Assembly: GCA_946403735.1 (NCBI GenBank) | Contig: CAMJAZ010000169.1 | Span: 1 to 5,007, forward strand | Length of the DNA: 5,007 nt | DNA from: an uncultured Selenomonadales bacterium | GTDB lineage: Bacteria > Bacillota > Negativicutes > Selenomonadales > Selenomonadaceae | Direction: 5' to 3' | In this document: piece after piece, positions 1-5,007 of the stretch | Numbering within the stretch: position 1 is the first letter of the stretch | Layout of the letters: each line of letters opens with the position of its first letter | Notes under the pieces: generated by a model | What the model was told of the DNA's origin: nothing | Database searches by the model: none | What the model saw: only the letters and a program-made list of their open reading frames with translations | Position numbers and translations under genes: made by a program

Positions 1-2375
1 GCAAGTTTTTCAAGTTCAGCTTTACTTAAATTCGTTGCAACTTTTACGTGTTCGCGTACCTTACCGTTAATCTGCACGACAATTTCTACTTCGTCCTCAA
101 CAATCGCGCTTGCGTCGAAGTTTACCCAATTTTGCCTGTGAACGTCGCCTTCAAAAAATTTGCTCCAAAGTTCGGCGGCAATGTGCGGCACGAACGGCGC
201 TAACATTATCAATAAATTTTTTGCAAATTCCCGCGCTAAGTTGGGATTTATTTTTTTATCTTGAAAATTATGTGCGGCGTTGACCAGTTCCATTAACGTA
301 CTTATCGCCGTATTAAACATAAATCTATCGCGTAAATCTTCCGTAACTTTTTTAATCGCCTTGTGAAGAGTACGCCGTAAAACTTTTTCATCGTCGTTGA
401 GTTCGTCGACGTTGTAATTTTCCACGCCAACTTTAATTGCGTCTTCAAAAATTCCCAAAATGCGCCAAACGCGATTCAAAAATCTGTACGAACCTTCAAC
501 GCCTTGATCGCTCCAGTCTAAATCACGCTCGACAGGCGCGGCAAATAAAATAAATAATCTTGCCGTGTCCGCGCCGTACTTTGAAATAATTTCTTCGGGC
601 GAAACGACGTTGCCAAGTGACTTTGACATTTTTGCGCCGTCTTTGATAACCATACCCTGAGTTAAAAGATTCGTGAAAGGCTCATCATAATCCAACATCT
701 TCGCATCACGCAAAACTTTTGTGAAAAATCTTGAGTAAAGCAAATGTAAAATCGCGTGTTCAATGCCGCCAATGTATTGGTCAACTGGATTCCAATAATT
801 CACAATTTCTCGGTCGAACGGCAAATTTTCATTGTGCGGGTCGGCGTAGCGCATATAATACCACGACGAACAAATAAATGTATCCATTGTGTCAGTTTCA
901 CGCCGCGCAGGTTTACCGCATTTCGGACAAACTACGTTATTAAATTTTTTTGAAGTAGAAAGCGGACTCAACGCGCCTTGTTTAAATTCTACGTCGTCAG
1001 GAAGTTCGACTGGCAAATCTTTTTCTGGTACTAAAACTTCGCCGCAGTCGTCGCAATAAATTATCGGAATTGGTGCGCCCCAGTATCTTTGACGACTTAT
1101 CAGCCAATCGCGCAGTTTGTAATTAACTTTTTTCTTGCCGAATTTATTTTCTTCAGCATAATCCATAATCGCTTGAAAACCTTCGTCAAAGTCCATTCCG
1201 CTGAATTTTCCCGAATTTACAAGTACGCCTTCATGTTCGGTGTAAGCCGCCGTCATTTCGTCAAGATTCAAAACTTTATCTTTCGGCTGAAGTGTCAAAA
1301 TAATATCAATGCCGTATTTTTTCGCAAACATCCAGTCGCGCTGATCTTCCGAAGGAACGCCCATAACCGCGCCTGTGCCGTACTCAAAGACGACGTAATT
1401 TGTTATCCAAATTTGCGCCTTGTGACCGTTGAAGGGATTCACGCAGTAAAAGCCAGTAAAAATGCCTTCCTTTTCAGATTCGCTTGACGTGCGCTCAATG
1501 TCGGATTGATTTTTAACTTTTTCGCAGAATTTTTTTATTTCGTCGGCATTTGGACTTTTTGCCAAAATTTTTTCAACAAGTTTGTGTTCTGGTGCAAGTG
1601 CAAGAAAAGTTATGCCGAATGAAGTATCTGGGCGCGTCGTGAAGACGGAAATTTTTTCGTCGAGTTCGGGAACGTCCAAAGTTAATTCTAAACCTTCACT
1701 GCGACCAATCCAATTTTCCTGCATAATTTTAACGCGCTCGGGCCAGCCGTTGAGTTTGTCTAAATCTTTTAAAAGTTCGTCGGCGTAATCGGTAATTTTG
1801 AAAAACCATTGCGCCAAATTTTTTTTATGAACTTCGTGGTCACAGCGCCAACATTTTCCGTCGATAACCTGTTCATTGGCTAAAACCGTGCCGCAAGTGT
1901 CACACCAATTAACGGCGGCTTCCTTTTTGTAAGCAAGTCCGCGTTTATAAAAAAGTTCAAAAAGCCATTGCGTCCAACGATAATAATCTGCGCGGCAAGT
2001 TTCAACTTCGCGGTTCCAGTCGTAATCAAGCCCCATAGCTTTTTGCTGATTAATCATATTTTTTATGTTGGAGAAAGTCCAATCGTTAGGCTTAACTCCG
2101 TGAGAAATTGCGGCATTTTCAGCGGGCATACCGAAGGCGTCAAAGCCCATTGGATGAAGTACGTTAAAGCCAGCCATTTTTTTGTAGCGTGCAACAACGT
2201 CGCCGATTGAATAATTTCTAACGTGTCCCATATGCAAATTTCCTGAAGGATATGGGAACATTTCCAGCGCGTAATATTTCGGCTTTGATTTATCAATTTC
2301 AGTTCGATAATAATTTGGATCGTCCCAAATTTTTTGCCATTTACCTTCAATTTCTTGCGGAATATATTTTTCCAT
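1..2375 (-). CDS. leuS: Leucyl-tRNA synthetase, C-terminus cut by window edge
   Basis: Class I aminoacyl-tRNA synthetase that charges tRNA-Leu with leucine in the cytoplasm. The frame starts at the ATG at 2375 and I found no stop in it as far as base 3 (791 codons). Bacterial LeuRS is usually about 800-860 residues, so only the last few tens are missing. Seen in the sequence: HMGH (the HIGH signature) at residues 48-51 after FPYPSGNL; a four-Cys knuckle C158/C161/C175/C178 in the stretch containing VLANEQVIDG; the editing-domain (CP1) motif TTRPDT at 246-251; GAVMGVPSEDQRD later in CP1, where many LeuRS have His in place of this Glu; a second four-Cys set C441/C444/C483/C486; ETDTMDTFICSSWYY; and KMSKS at 582-586. 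The visible end, VVQINGKVREHVKVATNLSK, is the typical LeuRS C-terminal domain. The start is supported by AAGGGGG just upstream. A long structured leader with its own strong promoter precedes it. Identification is very secure. Confidence 0.98.
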   Translation of the reverse strand, partial: MEKYIPQEIEGKWQKIWDDPNYYRTEIDKSKPKYYALEMFPYPSGNLHMGHVRNYSIGDVVARYKKMAGFNVLHPMGFDAFGMPAENAAISHGVKPNDWTFSNIKNMINQQKAMGLDYDWNREVETCRADYYRWTQWLFELFYKRGLAYKKEAAVNWCDTCGTVLANEQVIDGKCWRCDHEVHKKNLAQWFFKITDYADELLKDLDKLNGWPERVKIMQENWIGRSEGLELTLDVPELDEKISVFTTRPDTSFGITFLALAPEHKLVEKILAKSPNADEIKKFCEKVKNQSDIERTSSESEKEGIFTGFYCVNPFNGHKAQIWITNYVVFEYGTGAVMGVPSEDQRDWMFAKKYGIDIILTLQPKDKVLNLDEMTAAYTEHEGVLVNSGKFSGMDFDEGFQAIMDYAEENKFGKKKVNYKLRDWLISRQRYWGAPIPIIYCDDCGEVLVPEKDLPVELPDDVEFKQGALSPLSTSKKFNNVVCPKCGKPARRETDTMDTFICSSWYYMRYADPHNENLPFDREIVNYWNPVDQYIGGIEHAILHLLYSRFFTKVLRDAKMLDYDEPFTNLLTQGMVIKDGAKMSKSLGNVVSPEEIISKYGADTARLFILFAAPVERDLDWSDQGVEGSYRFLNRVWRILGIFEDAIKVGVENYNVDELNDDEKVLRRTLHKAIKKVTEDLRDRFMFNTAISTLMELVNAAHNFQDKKINPNLAREFAKNLLIMLAPFVPHIAAELWSKFFEGDVHRQNWVNFDASAIVEDEVEIVVQINGKVREHVKVATNLSKAELEKL

Positions 2376-2405
2376 AAAAAAAAATTCCCCCTTAAATTAA
2401 GGAAT
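2376..2405 (-). terminator. Weak hairpin plus U9 overlapping the leuS RBS (possible attenuator)
   Basis: On the minus strand ATTCC (2401-2405) can pair with GGAAT (2384-2388), and TTA with TAA inside, leaving a 3-nt bulge. Alternatively CCTTA pairs with TAAGG. The stem runs straight into nine T directly before the leuS ATG. This is the layout of an intrinsic terminator or an RBS-sequestering stem. It is AT-rich and probably weak, so it may simply be a T-rich spacer. Its position between the structured leader and leuS makes a regulatory switch plausible but unproven. Confidence 0.35.
2387..2393 (-). promoter_or_regulatory. leuS ribosome binding site
   Basis: On the minus strand AAGGGGG lies 11 nt before the leuS ATG, separated mainly by a run of nine T. 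It fixes the leuS start. Two things are unusual: it sits on the 3' side of a hairpin that could hide it, and the TAA stop of a 19-codon upstream ORF overlaps its first two bases. Confidence 0.75.
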
Positions 2406-2647
2406 TATAAACGTTTGAAATTCTCACCGCCTGAAGAGACAGGAGATTCATGGGAAGTTTGCAAAAGCCTTATTCCCAAAGGCTAGTCCAAATAGCCCGC
2501 ACACGGTCGCCTCTTTCGAGCCTTCCGCTTACTTTTAAATTTTAAAAAGCGTGAGTGCCACGCAAACATTTTTGTTAATGCAGAAGTCTAACTGCAAACG
2601 CTTTTTTACGGTAGAACGTTTTTACTACCAACTTCGCCTTTTAAAGA

Positions 2648-2676
2648 ATTTTATCATTTGGGATTTACCTTGTCAA
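2648..2676 (-). promoter_or_regulatory. Strong sigma-A promoter for the leader and leuS
   Basis: On the minus strand a perfect TTGACA (2671-2676) is followed, after exactly 17 bp, by TAAAAT (2648-2653; one mismatch to TATAAT). The predicted start lies near 2641. The -35 box contains the TGA stop codon (2673-2675) of the upstream secreted-protein gene, so leuS has its own promoter even though the upstream gene points the same way and no terminator separates them. Confidence 0.8.
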
Positions 2677-2984
2677 TATTGGCGATTCATATCGCTTCCT
2701 TTTGAATAAAAAATTACGTCACAAGTTTGCGAATCTTCCAATATTGTAGCTTTAAATCCCCAATATTCGCCGTCGCAATATAAATTCAAAACTTTGTAGC
2801 CGTTAATCGTGTAGTCATCGCCGATTTGCAAAACTAAATTTCCTTGTGAGTCATACCAATCGCCGACAAAATGTTTAAGATACGTTACTGAAATTTGTTG
2901 ATAATCATCAGCGTAGACGTTTGCAGGAAAAATTATCACCGCCGCCAACAAAAAAATTTTAATTGCCGACAAAATTCTTTTCAT
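2673..2984 (-). CDS. Small secreted protein of unknown function
   Basis: 103 residues. The start is taken at ATG 2984 because GGAGG (2993-2997) lies 8 nt upstream; an upstream TTG at 2999 overlaps that site and is unlikely. Residues 1-25 form a clear Sec signal peptide: basic MKR, a hydrophobic core (IFLLAAVIIF), and a cleavage site after NVYA. There is no lipobox Cys, so the mature protein of about 78 residues should be released from the membrane into the periplasm or cell exterior. The mature part is rich in aromatic and acidic residues, including FVGDWYDSQGN near its start, with two Cys (70 and 88) that could form a disulfide. The pattern looks like a small beta-rich domain, but I do not recognise a family. 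It may be a shortened member of a larger family, since it stops soon after a beta-like segment. It has its own promoter (3013-3041) and is divergent from the RTX-like gene. Confidence 0.75.
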   Translation of the reverse strand: MKRILSAIKIFLLAAVIIFPANVYADDYQQISVTYLKHFVGDWYDSQGNLVLQIGDDYTINGYKVLNLYCDGEYWGFKATILEDSQTCDVIFYSKGSDMNRQY

Positions 2985-3012
2985 TTTAATAACCTCCAAA
3001 AAAATTTTTGAA

Positions 3013-3041
3013 ATTATATCAACAAAAATTTTAGCTGTCCT
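3013..3041 (-). promoter_or_regulatory. Promoter of the small secreted-protein gene
   Basis: On the minus strand a perfect TATAAT (3013-3018) is preceded, after a 17-bp spacer, by AGGACA (3036-3041; four of six matches to TTGACA). The predicted start near 3006 gives a short leader before the GGAGG site and the ATG at 2984. Confidence 0.65.
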
Positions 3042-3090
3042 TATCTGCGGGGTAAGAAATAGAAAAGATTGGTTATAAAATTTTAATCGC

Positions 3091-3102
3091 GAAAAATTTT
3101 TC
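3091..3102. other. 12-bp A/T palindrome between divergent promoters
   Basis: GAAAAATTTTTC is a perfect palindrome lying between the two divergent promoters, about 38 bp from the plus-strand -35 box and 50 bp from the minus-strand one. It could be an operator or a bent A-tract affecting both genes. In DNA this rich in A and T it may also arise by chance. Confidence 0.25.
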
Positions 3103-3139
3103 CGAAAAGATAAATTGAAAAGAAAATTTTTTATTGGTA

Positions 3140-3168
3140 TTCACAAATTTTTCATATTCTGTTATAAT
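3140..3168 (+). promoter_or_regulatory. Promoter of the RTX-like gene
   Basis: TTCACA (3140-3145; five of six matches) and a perfect TATAAT (3163-3168) are separated by 17 bp, with TG one base before the -10 box (an extended -10). The predicted start near 3175 leaves a leader of about 38 nt containing GAGGAG at 3199-3204. This is a strong vegetative-type promoter. Confidence 0.8.
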
Positions 3169-3212
3169 ATTTGTATGAAAATTTTTTGAAAATAATTTGA
3201 GGAGTTTTGAAT

Positions 3213-4382
3213 ATGGAAAACGAAATAATCATAAGCGATAGCAATTCGCTTGACGGCTACTCGGCAATGCCGCATGAGATTACGTTGGGATTCAGTGCAG
3301 ATGAAGAGTTGGATATTTTACCAGCTGGCGTCACGATAGTGGGCGCGGGAATTACAGTCGACAATGATTTTGGGCAAGACGTAATTTTAGACGGGACTGG
3401 CGTTGTAGATTTCCCTAACAGTTCGGAATACGGAACTGGCGACGCGTCGCAAACAACGTACAATATGCGTGTTTATGGCAACGATAAAAATAATATCATA
3501 CGCGGCGGCAACGGTGAAAATACTTTGTCGGGCGGCGCATCTGGTTTAAATTCATTGACTGGCGGATCTACGCGGGATTATTTTATGTATAATGGCGTAG
3601 GTCGAACGGTCGTCACGAATTTTTCAGCAGGCAAGACGAATCGAAGTGACGTTATATTTTTTGTCGACGATTCAACGTCAAGCAAAGTTGAGGCGGTACG
3701 TAACGGTTCAACTGTTCGTATGAAATTTGGCGCAGATACTAGCAATGAAAATTATGTTAGCTTAGTCGGTGCGGGTTCGGCAGATAGCATTATTCAGTAC
3801 GCTACGGGAAATAGTACTGGCGTTAAGTACGCGAAAATTGGCGGCTCTTCGCTGGTTTATGACGACGAAGTTTCATATTTCAAGACAACTGCAGGCGGAA
3901 CTGTCAAAGTTAATAGTGAAAATAGCGTCAACATTTGGATGAACGGTTCACACGGTCAAATTTTTGCTGACGTGACGGTTTTGGACGCGGGAAATAGCCC
4001 TGGTTACAATACGCTTGTCGGAAACACGGACGCTACAACGTCGATAATTGGCGGCTATGGCAATTCAAGCCTTTGGGGCGGTTACGGCGTTGCTAATGAT
4101 ACTTTAGTCGGCGGCAACGGTTCAGAAATGTTCTGGTTCGGCAGGTACGATGGAAATGACGTTGTGCAAAATGCGGCGTCTAACGATACCGTTTTCCTGT
4201 ACGATACAATTTTAGATCACATTCAAAGTTTTTCTGCTGAAGCTTCGCAGGTTAAATTGTACTTCAATACAAATTCGTATATTGCCGTGACAAGCGCTGA
4301 TACTATTAGTCCCGTCTTTACGCTGGCAGATAAATCACGTTGGACTTATAATTTCAACAATGGCAGTTGGAGTCAATCTTAG
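3213..4382 (+). CDS. RTX-like glycine-rich repeat protein with internal duplication
   Basis: 389 residues from ATG 3213. The start is chosen because GAGGAG ends 8 nt upstream; the TTG at 3207 is too close to it. The protein is acidic, rich in Gly, Asn, Ser and Thr, and has no Cys and no signal peptide, as expected of proteins leaving the cell by a leaderless (type I) route. Two glycine-rich blocks, residues about 87-118 and 277-309, carry units like GGNGENTLSGG and GGYGNSSLWGG. These resemble the hemolysin-type nonapeptide GGxGxDxLx but mostly have Asn, Ser or Glu in place of the Asp. Each block is followed by an aromatic, beta-like segment, and the two halves align with each other. The N-terminal 70 residues are distinct, containing LPAGVTIVGAGITVDNDF. 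No ABC exporter, adaptor or acyltransferase gene is in the window. A surface or secreted structural role is likely; toxin activity is not indicated. It is a single-gene unit with its own promoter and terminator. Confidence 0.8.
   Translation: MENEIIISDSNSLDGYSAMPHEITLGFSADEELDILPAGVTIVGAGITVDNDFGQDVILDGTGVVDFPNSSEYGTGDASQTTYNMRVYGNDKNNIIRGGNGENTLSGGASGLNSLTGGSTRDYFMYNGVGRTVVTNFSAGKTNRSDVIFFVDDSTSSKVEAVRNGSTVRMKFGADTSNENYVSLVGAGSADSIIQYATGNSTGVKYAKIGGSSLVYDDEVSYFKTTAGGTVKVNSENSVNIWMNGSHGQIFADVTVLDAGNSPGYNTLVGNTDATTSIIGGYGNSSLWGGYGVANDTLVGGNGSEMFWFGRYDGNDVVQNAASNDTVFLYDTILDHIQSFSAEASQVKLYFNTNSYIAVTSADTISPVFTLADKSRWTYNFNNGSWSQS
3471..3803 (+). repeat. RTX-like module, copy 1 (protein-level repeat)
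   Basis: Residues about 87-197 of the RTX-like protein. The order is a YGND-NNIIRGG strand, GGNGENTLSGG, a second Gly turn (LTGG), an aromatic strand (DYFMYNG), VVTNFSAG, DVIFFVDD, then VRMKF and a short tail. The same order of elements recurs in copy 2. The similarity is visible in protein but not obvious in DNA, so the duplication is old. Confidence 0.55.
4017..4328 (+). repeat. RTX-like module, copy 2 (protein-level repeat)
   Basis: Residues about 269-372. VGNTDATTSIIGGYGNSSLW lines up with the start of copy 1, then LVGG, the aromatic strand MFWFGRYDG, DVVQNAASN, DTVFLYD, and VKLYFNTNSYIAV. The C-terminal residues, ending WTYNFNNGSWSQS, would be the place for an export signal if the protein uses a type I system. 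Confidence 0.55.
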
Positions 4383-4401
4383 CAAGTACTTTTAATTAAT
4401 C

Positions 4402-4429
4402 ATTCTTAATTCTAAATTCTTAATTCTTA
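4402..4429. repeat. Four 7-bp units, array 1
   Basis: Four tandem units: ATTCTTA, ATTCTAA, ATTCTTA, ATTCTTA, in the spacer just after the RTX-like gene. Three are identical and the second differs at one base. Read on the minus strand the unit is TAAGAAT, which also occurs as the last unit of the array at 4841-4875. Confidence 0.6.
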
Positions 4430-4463
4430 ATTAAAAAAATCCCTCCCTTAAAATAAAAAATTG

Positions 4464-4503
4464 GCGGTAGTCAATCACTAAGACTGGCTACCGCATTTTT
4501 TTT
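4464..4503 (+). terminator. Bidirectional intrinsic terminator
   Basis: A 10-bp stem, 4464-4473 with 4485-4494, with one G-U pair and an 11-nt loop, is followed by A and then eight T (4496-4503). It ends the RTX-like transcript about 80 nt after its stop. On the other strand the stem is followed by a T-rich run (complement of 4448-4462), so it can also end the convergent gene at 4521-4817, whose stop lies 27 nt from the stem. Confidence 0.9.
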
Positions 4504-4520
4504 ATGGGAGAAAAATATTT

Positions 4521-4817
4521 TCAAATGCCGCTTAAAATTGTTCCGTTAAAATTTGGGACTGACATAGCGCTAATGCTACCCAAATTGCCGTTTAGCGCGT
4601 ACATTGAATTAAGCTTGCCCGTGACTTGCTGGCTTACTTCAACATCAGACGGCATACGAACTTTTGACGTTGCCTCATTAATCTGCGCGTCAACAGTTGA
4701 GTAGTCACGATTTTTTTTAGAATCTTTTTTGGAACTTTTTGGGAAATCGTCCGCAAAAAAAGTTCCCGCGTAAACTTCGCCGAAGGCACTTTCAATAAAA
4801 AAGTTTTTTTCGCTCAT
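4521..4817 (-). CDS. Small orphan protein next to uppS, unknown function
   Basis: 98 residues. ATG 4817 is preferred because GGCGGG lies 8 nt upstream, a usable though imperfect Shine-Dalgarno; the in-frame ATG at 4838 has none. I do not recognise the family. The N-terminus is rich in aromatic residues (NFFIESAFGEVYAGTFFADDF, residues 5-25), followed by a very basic, Ser- and Lys-rich stretch (about 27-37) and a polar tail ending NFNGTILSGI. No Cys, no clear signal peptide and no membrane segment are seen. A bidirectional terminator begins 27 nt after the stop, which supports a real gene. It follows uppS by 62 nt in the same direction, with no terminator or good promoter between, so co-transcription with uppS is plausible. 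The gene and its terminator lie between two inverted heptamer arrays. An open but non-coding frame is the alternative. Confidence 0.6.
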   Translation of the reverse strand: MSEKNFFIESAFGEVYAGTFFADDFPKSSKKDSKKNRDYSTVDAQINEATSKVRMPSDVEVSQQVTGKLNSMYALNGNLGSISAMSVPNFNGTILSGI

Positions 4818-4840
4818 AACAAATTCCCGCCTTTCCATTC

Positions 4841-4875
4841 TAGGTTTTAGGTGTTAGCTTTTAGTATTTAAGAAT
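4841..4875. repeat. Five degenerate 7-bp units, array 2
   Basis: In exact 7-bp phase the plus strand reads TAGGTTT, TAGGTGT, TAGCTTT, TAGTATT, TAAGAAT. All begin with TA, and most with TAG. The last unit is the exact reverse complement of the ATTCTTA unit at 4402-4429, so the two arrays look like relatives in opposite orientation around the orphan gene. The array fills most of the gap between uppS and that gene. Confidence 0.5.
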
Positions 4876-4879
4876 TTTA

Positions 4880-5007
4880 TTAACTGCTTAAGCCGCCGAA
4901 TCGTCTATCGCGATTAGCAAAATTATTCAGCGCGTCGACAAATTCTTCTGGGGAAAATTCGGGCCATTGCGTATTGGTGAACCAAAGTTCAGCATACGCC
5001 GCCTGCC
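4880..5007 (-). CDS. uppS: Undecaprenyl diphosphate synthase (isoprenyl transferase), C-terminal fragment
   Basis: The last 41 codons and a TAA stop are present; the rest lies beyond the right edge. The family makes the C55 undecaprenyl diphosphate carrier by adding cis-isoprene units to farnesyl diphosphate, for peptidoglycan and other envelope polymers, and it acts at the inner face of the membrane. The visible end reads QAAYAELWFTNTQWPEFSPE and continues to a terminal RDRRFGGLSS. The order of aromatic residues, TxxxWPxF, and the RxRRFGG tail are hallmarks of the C-terminus of UppS and related cis-prenyltransferases. A decaprenyl-type paralogue cannot be excluded from this fragment, but a single chromosomal UppS is most likely. 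The small orphan gene follows downstream instead of the frequent cdsA or dxr partners. Confidence 0.9.
   Translation of the reverse strand, partial: QAAYAELWFTNTQWPEFSPEEFVDALNNFANRDRRFGGLSS

Larger units (their letters stand above)
2376..2641 (-). ncRNA. Structured leader or small RNA upstream of leuS, family not recognised
   Basis: A transcript from the promoter at 2648-2676 would start near 2641 and run about 265 nt to the leuS ATG. Perfect short inverted repeats seen, in plus coordinates: 2610-2614 with 2625-2629; 2579-2583 with 2592-2596; 2549-2553 with 2559-2563 (5-nt loop); 2526-2530 with 2547-2551; CTC-GAAA-GAG at 2511-2520; 2481-2485 with 2493-2497; 2467-2471 with 2479-2483; 2452-2456 with 2473-2477; 2430-2433 with 2440-2443; and a long-range 7-bp pair, 2457-2463 with 2593-2599, that encloses most of the others. 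Several share bases and exclude one another, as in switching RNAs. A T-box would be the expected leader for a synthetase gene, but I do not see the AGGGTGG-ACCGCG core or a convincing stem I. A 6S-like RNA transcribed ahead of leuS is another possibility that I cannot confirm. Confidence 0.5.

Noticed and set aside
756..2210. Plus-strand open frames opposite leuS (756-953, 1089-1487, 1582-1788, 1968-2210)
   Set aside because: They lie wholly antisense to the well-supported leuS frame, resemble no protein family and lack convincing ribosome binding sites.
2063..2350. Minus-strand 95-codon frame overlapping the start of leuS
   Set aside because: It is out of frame inside leuS, whose own frame there encodes the conserved HMGH region.
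2405..2410. TATAAT on the minus strand close to leuS as a second promoter
   Set aside because: No -35-like hexamer stands 16-18 bp upstream and there is no extended -10, so it is more likely chance in A/T-rich DNA.
2376..2641. T-box, tmRNA, RNase P RNA, large SRP RNA or a known riboswitch in the leuS leader
   Set aside because: The T-box AGGGTGG core, the tmRNA tRNA-like 3' end, the RNase P core, the SRP GGAAGCAGC-type motif and the cobalamin, TPP, SAM and M-box cores were looked for by eye on both strands and not seen.
3257..3463. Minus-strand 68-codon frame inside the RTX-like gene
   Set aside because: It is antisense to a gene with its own promoter, RBS and repeat structure, and has no family signal.
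4402..4429. CRISPR array
   Set aside because: The units are only 7 bp and directly adjacent, with no spacers and no cas genes.
4504..4704. Plus-strand 66-codon frame opposite the orphan gene
   Set aside because: It begins directly after the terminator T-run with no usable ribosome binding site and is antisense to the better-supported minus-strand gene.

Overview
The window reads as AT-rich bacterial chromosome with a mostly housekeeping frame. On the minus strand it carries a nearly complete leucyl-tRNA synthetase gene (leuS, cut by the left edge) and the last 41 codons of undecaprenyl diphosphate synthase (uppS, cut by the right edge). Between them lie three small or accessory genes: a 103-residue secreted protein, a 389-residue glycine-rich RTX-like protein on the plus strand, and a 98-residue orphan next to uppS. 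Strong sigma-A style promoters with 17-bp spacers, good Shine-Dalgarno sites and abundant T/A-rich spacers suggest a Firmicutes-type organism. RTX-like repeat proteins in this context make me think of Negativicutes (Selenomonas-like), but this is inference and no taxonomic marker in the window settles it.

Layout, left to right. Positions 1-2375 (minus): leuS, open in one frame with all signature motifs. Positions 2376-2641 (minus): a long leader or small-RNA region of about 265 nt, starting at a near-consensus promoter (2648-2676). It is full of short perfect hairpins, several mutually exclusive, and it ends in a weak hairpin plus nine U that overlaps the leuS ribosome binding site. It has no recognisable T-box core. 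It does hold a 19-codon ORF with clustered Leu codons whose stop overlaps the leuS RBS. Positions 2673-2984 (minus): small exported protein with its own promoter at 3013-3041. Positions 2985-3212: divergent intergenic region with two promoters back to back and a 12-bp A/T palindrome between them.

Positions 3213-4382 (plus): RTX-like protein built from two diverged copies of a module of roughly 110 residues. Its nonapeptide repeats have mostly lost the calcium-binding aspartate. A bidirectional terminator (4464-4503) separates it from the convergent 98-residue orphan gene (4521-4817, minus). That gene and the terminator lie between two short arrays of related 7-bp units (4402-4429 and 4841-4875) in opposite orientation. 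uppS follows from 4880.

Working together: leuS (protein synthesis) and uppS (cell-wall lipid carrier) are independent housekeeping functions. The three small genes show no obvious shared pathway. Two are likely surface or secreted (one by Sec, one possibly by a type I or other leaderless route), and the third is of unknown location. The items most worth following up are the unassigned structured leader of leuS, the duplicated degenerate RTX protein, and the orphan gene framed by inverted heptamer arrays.
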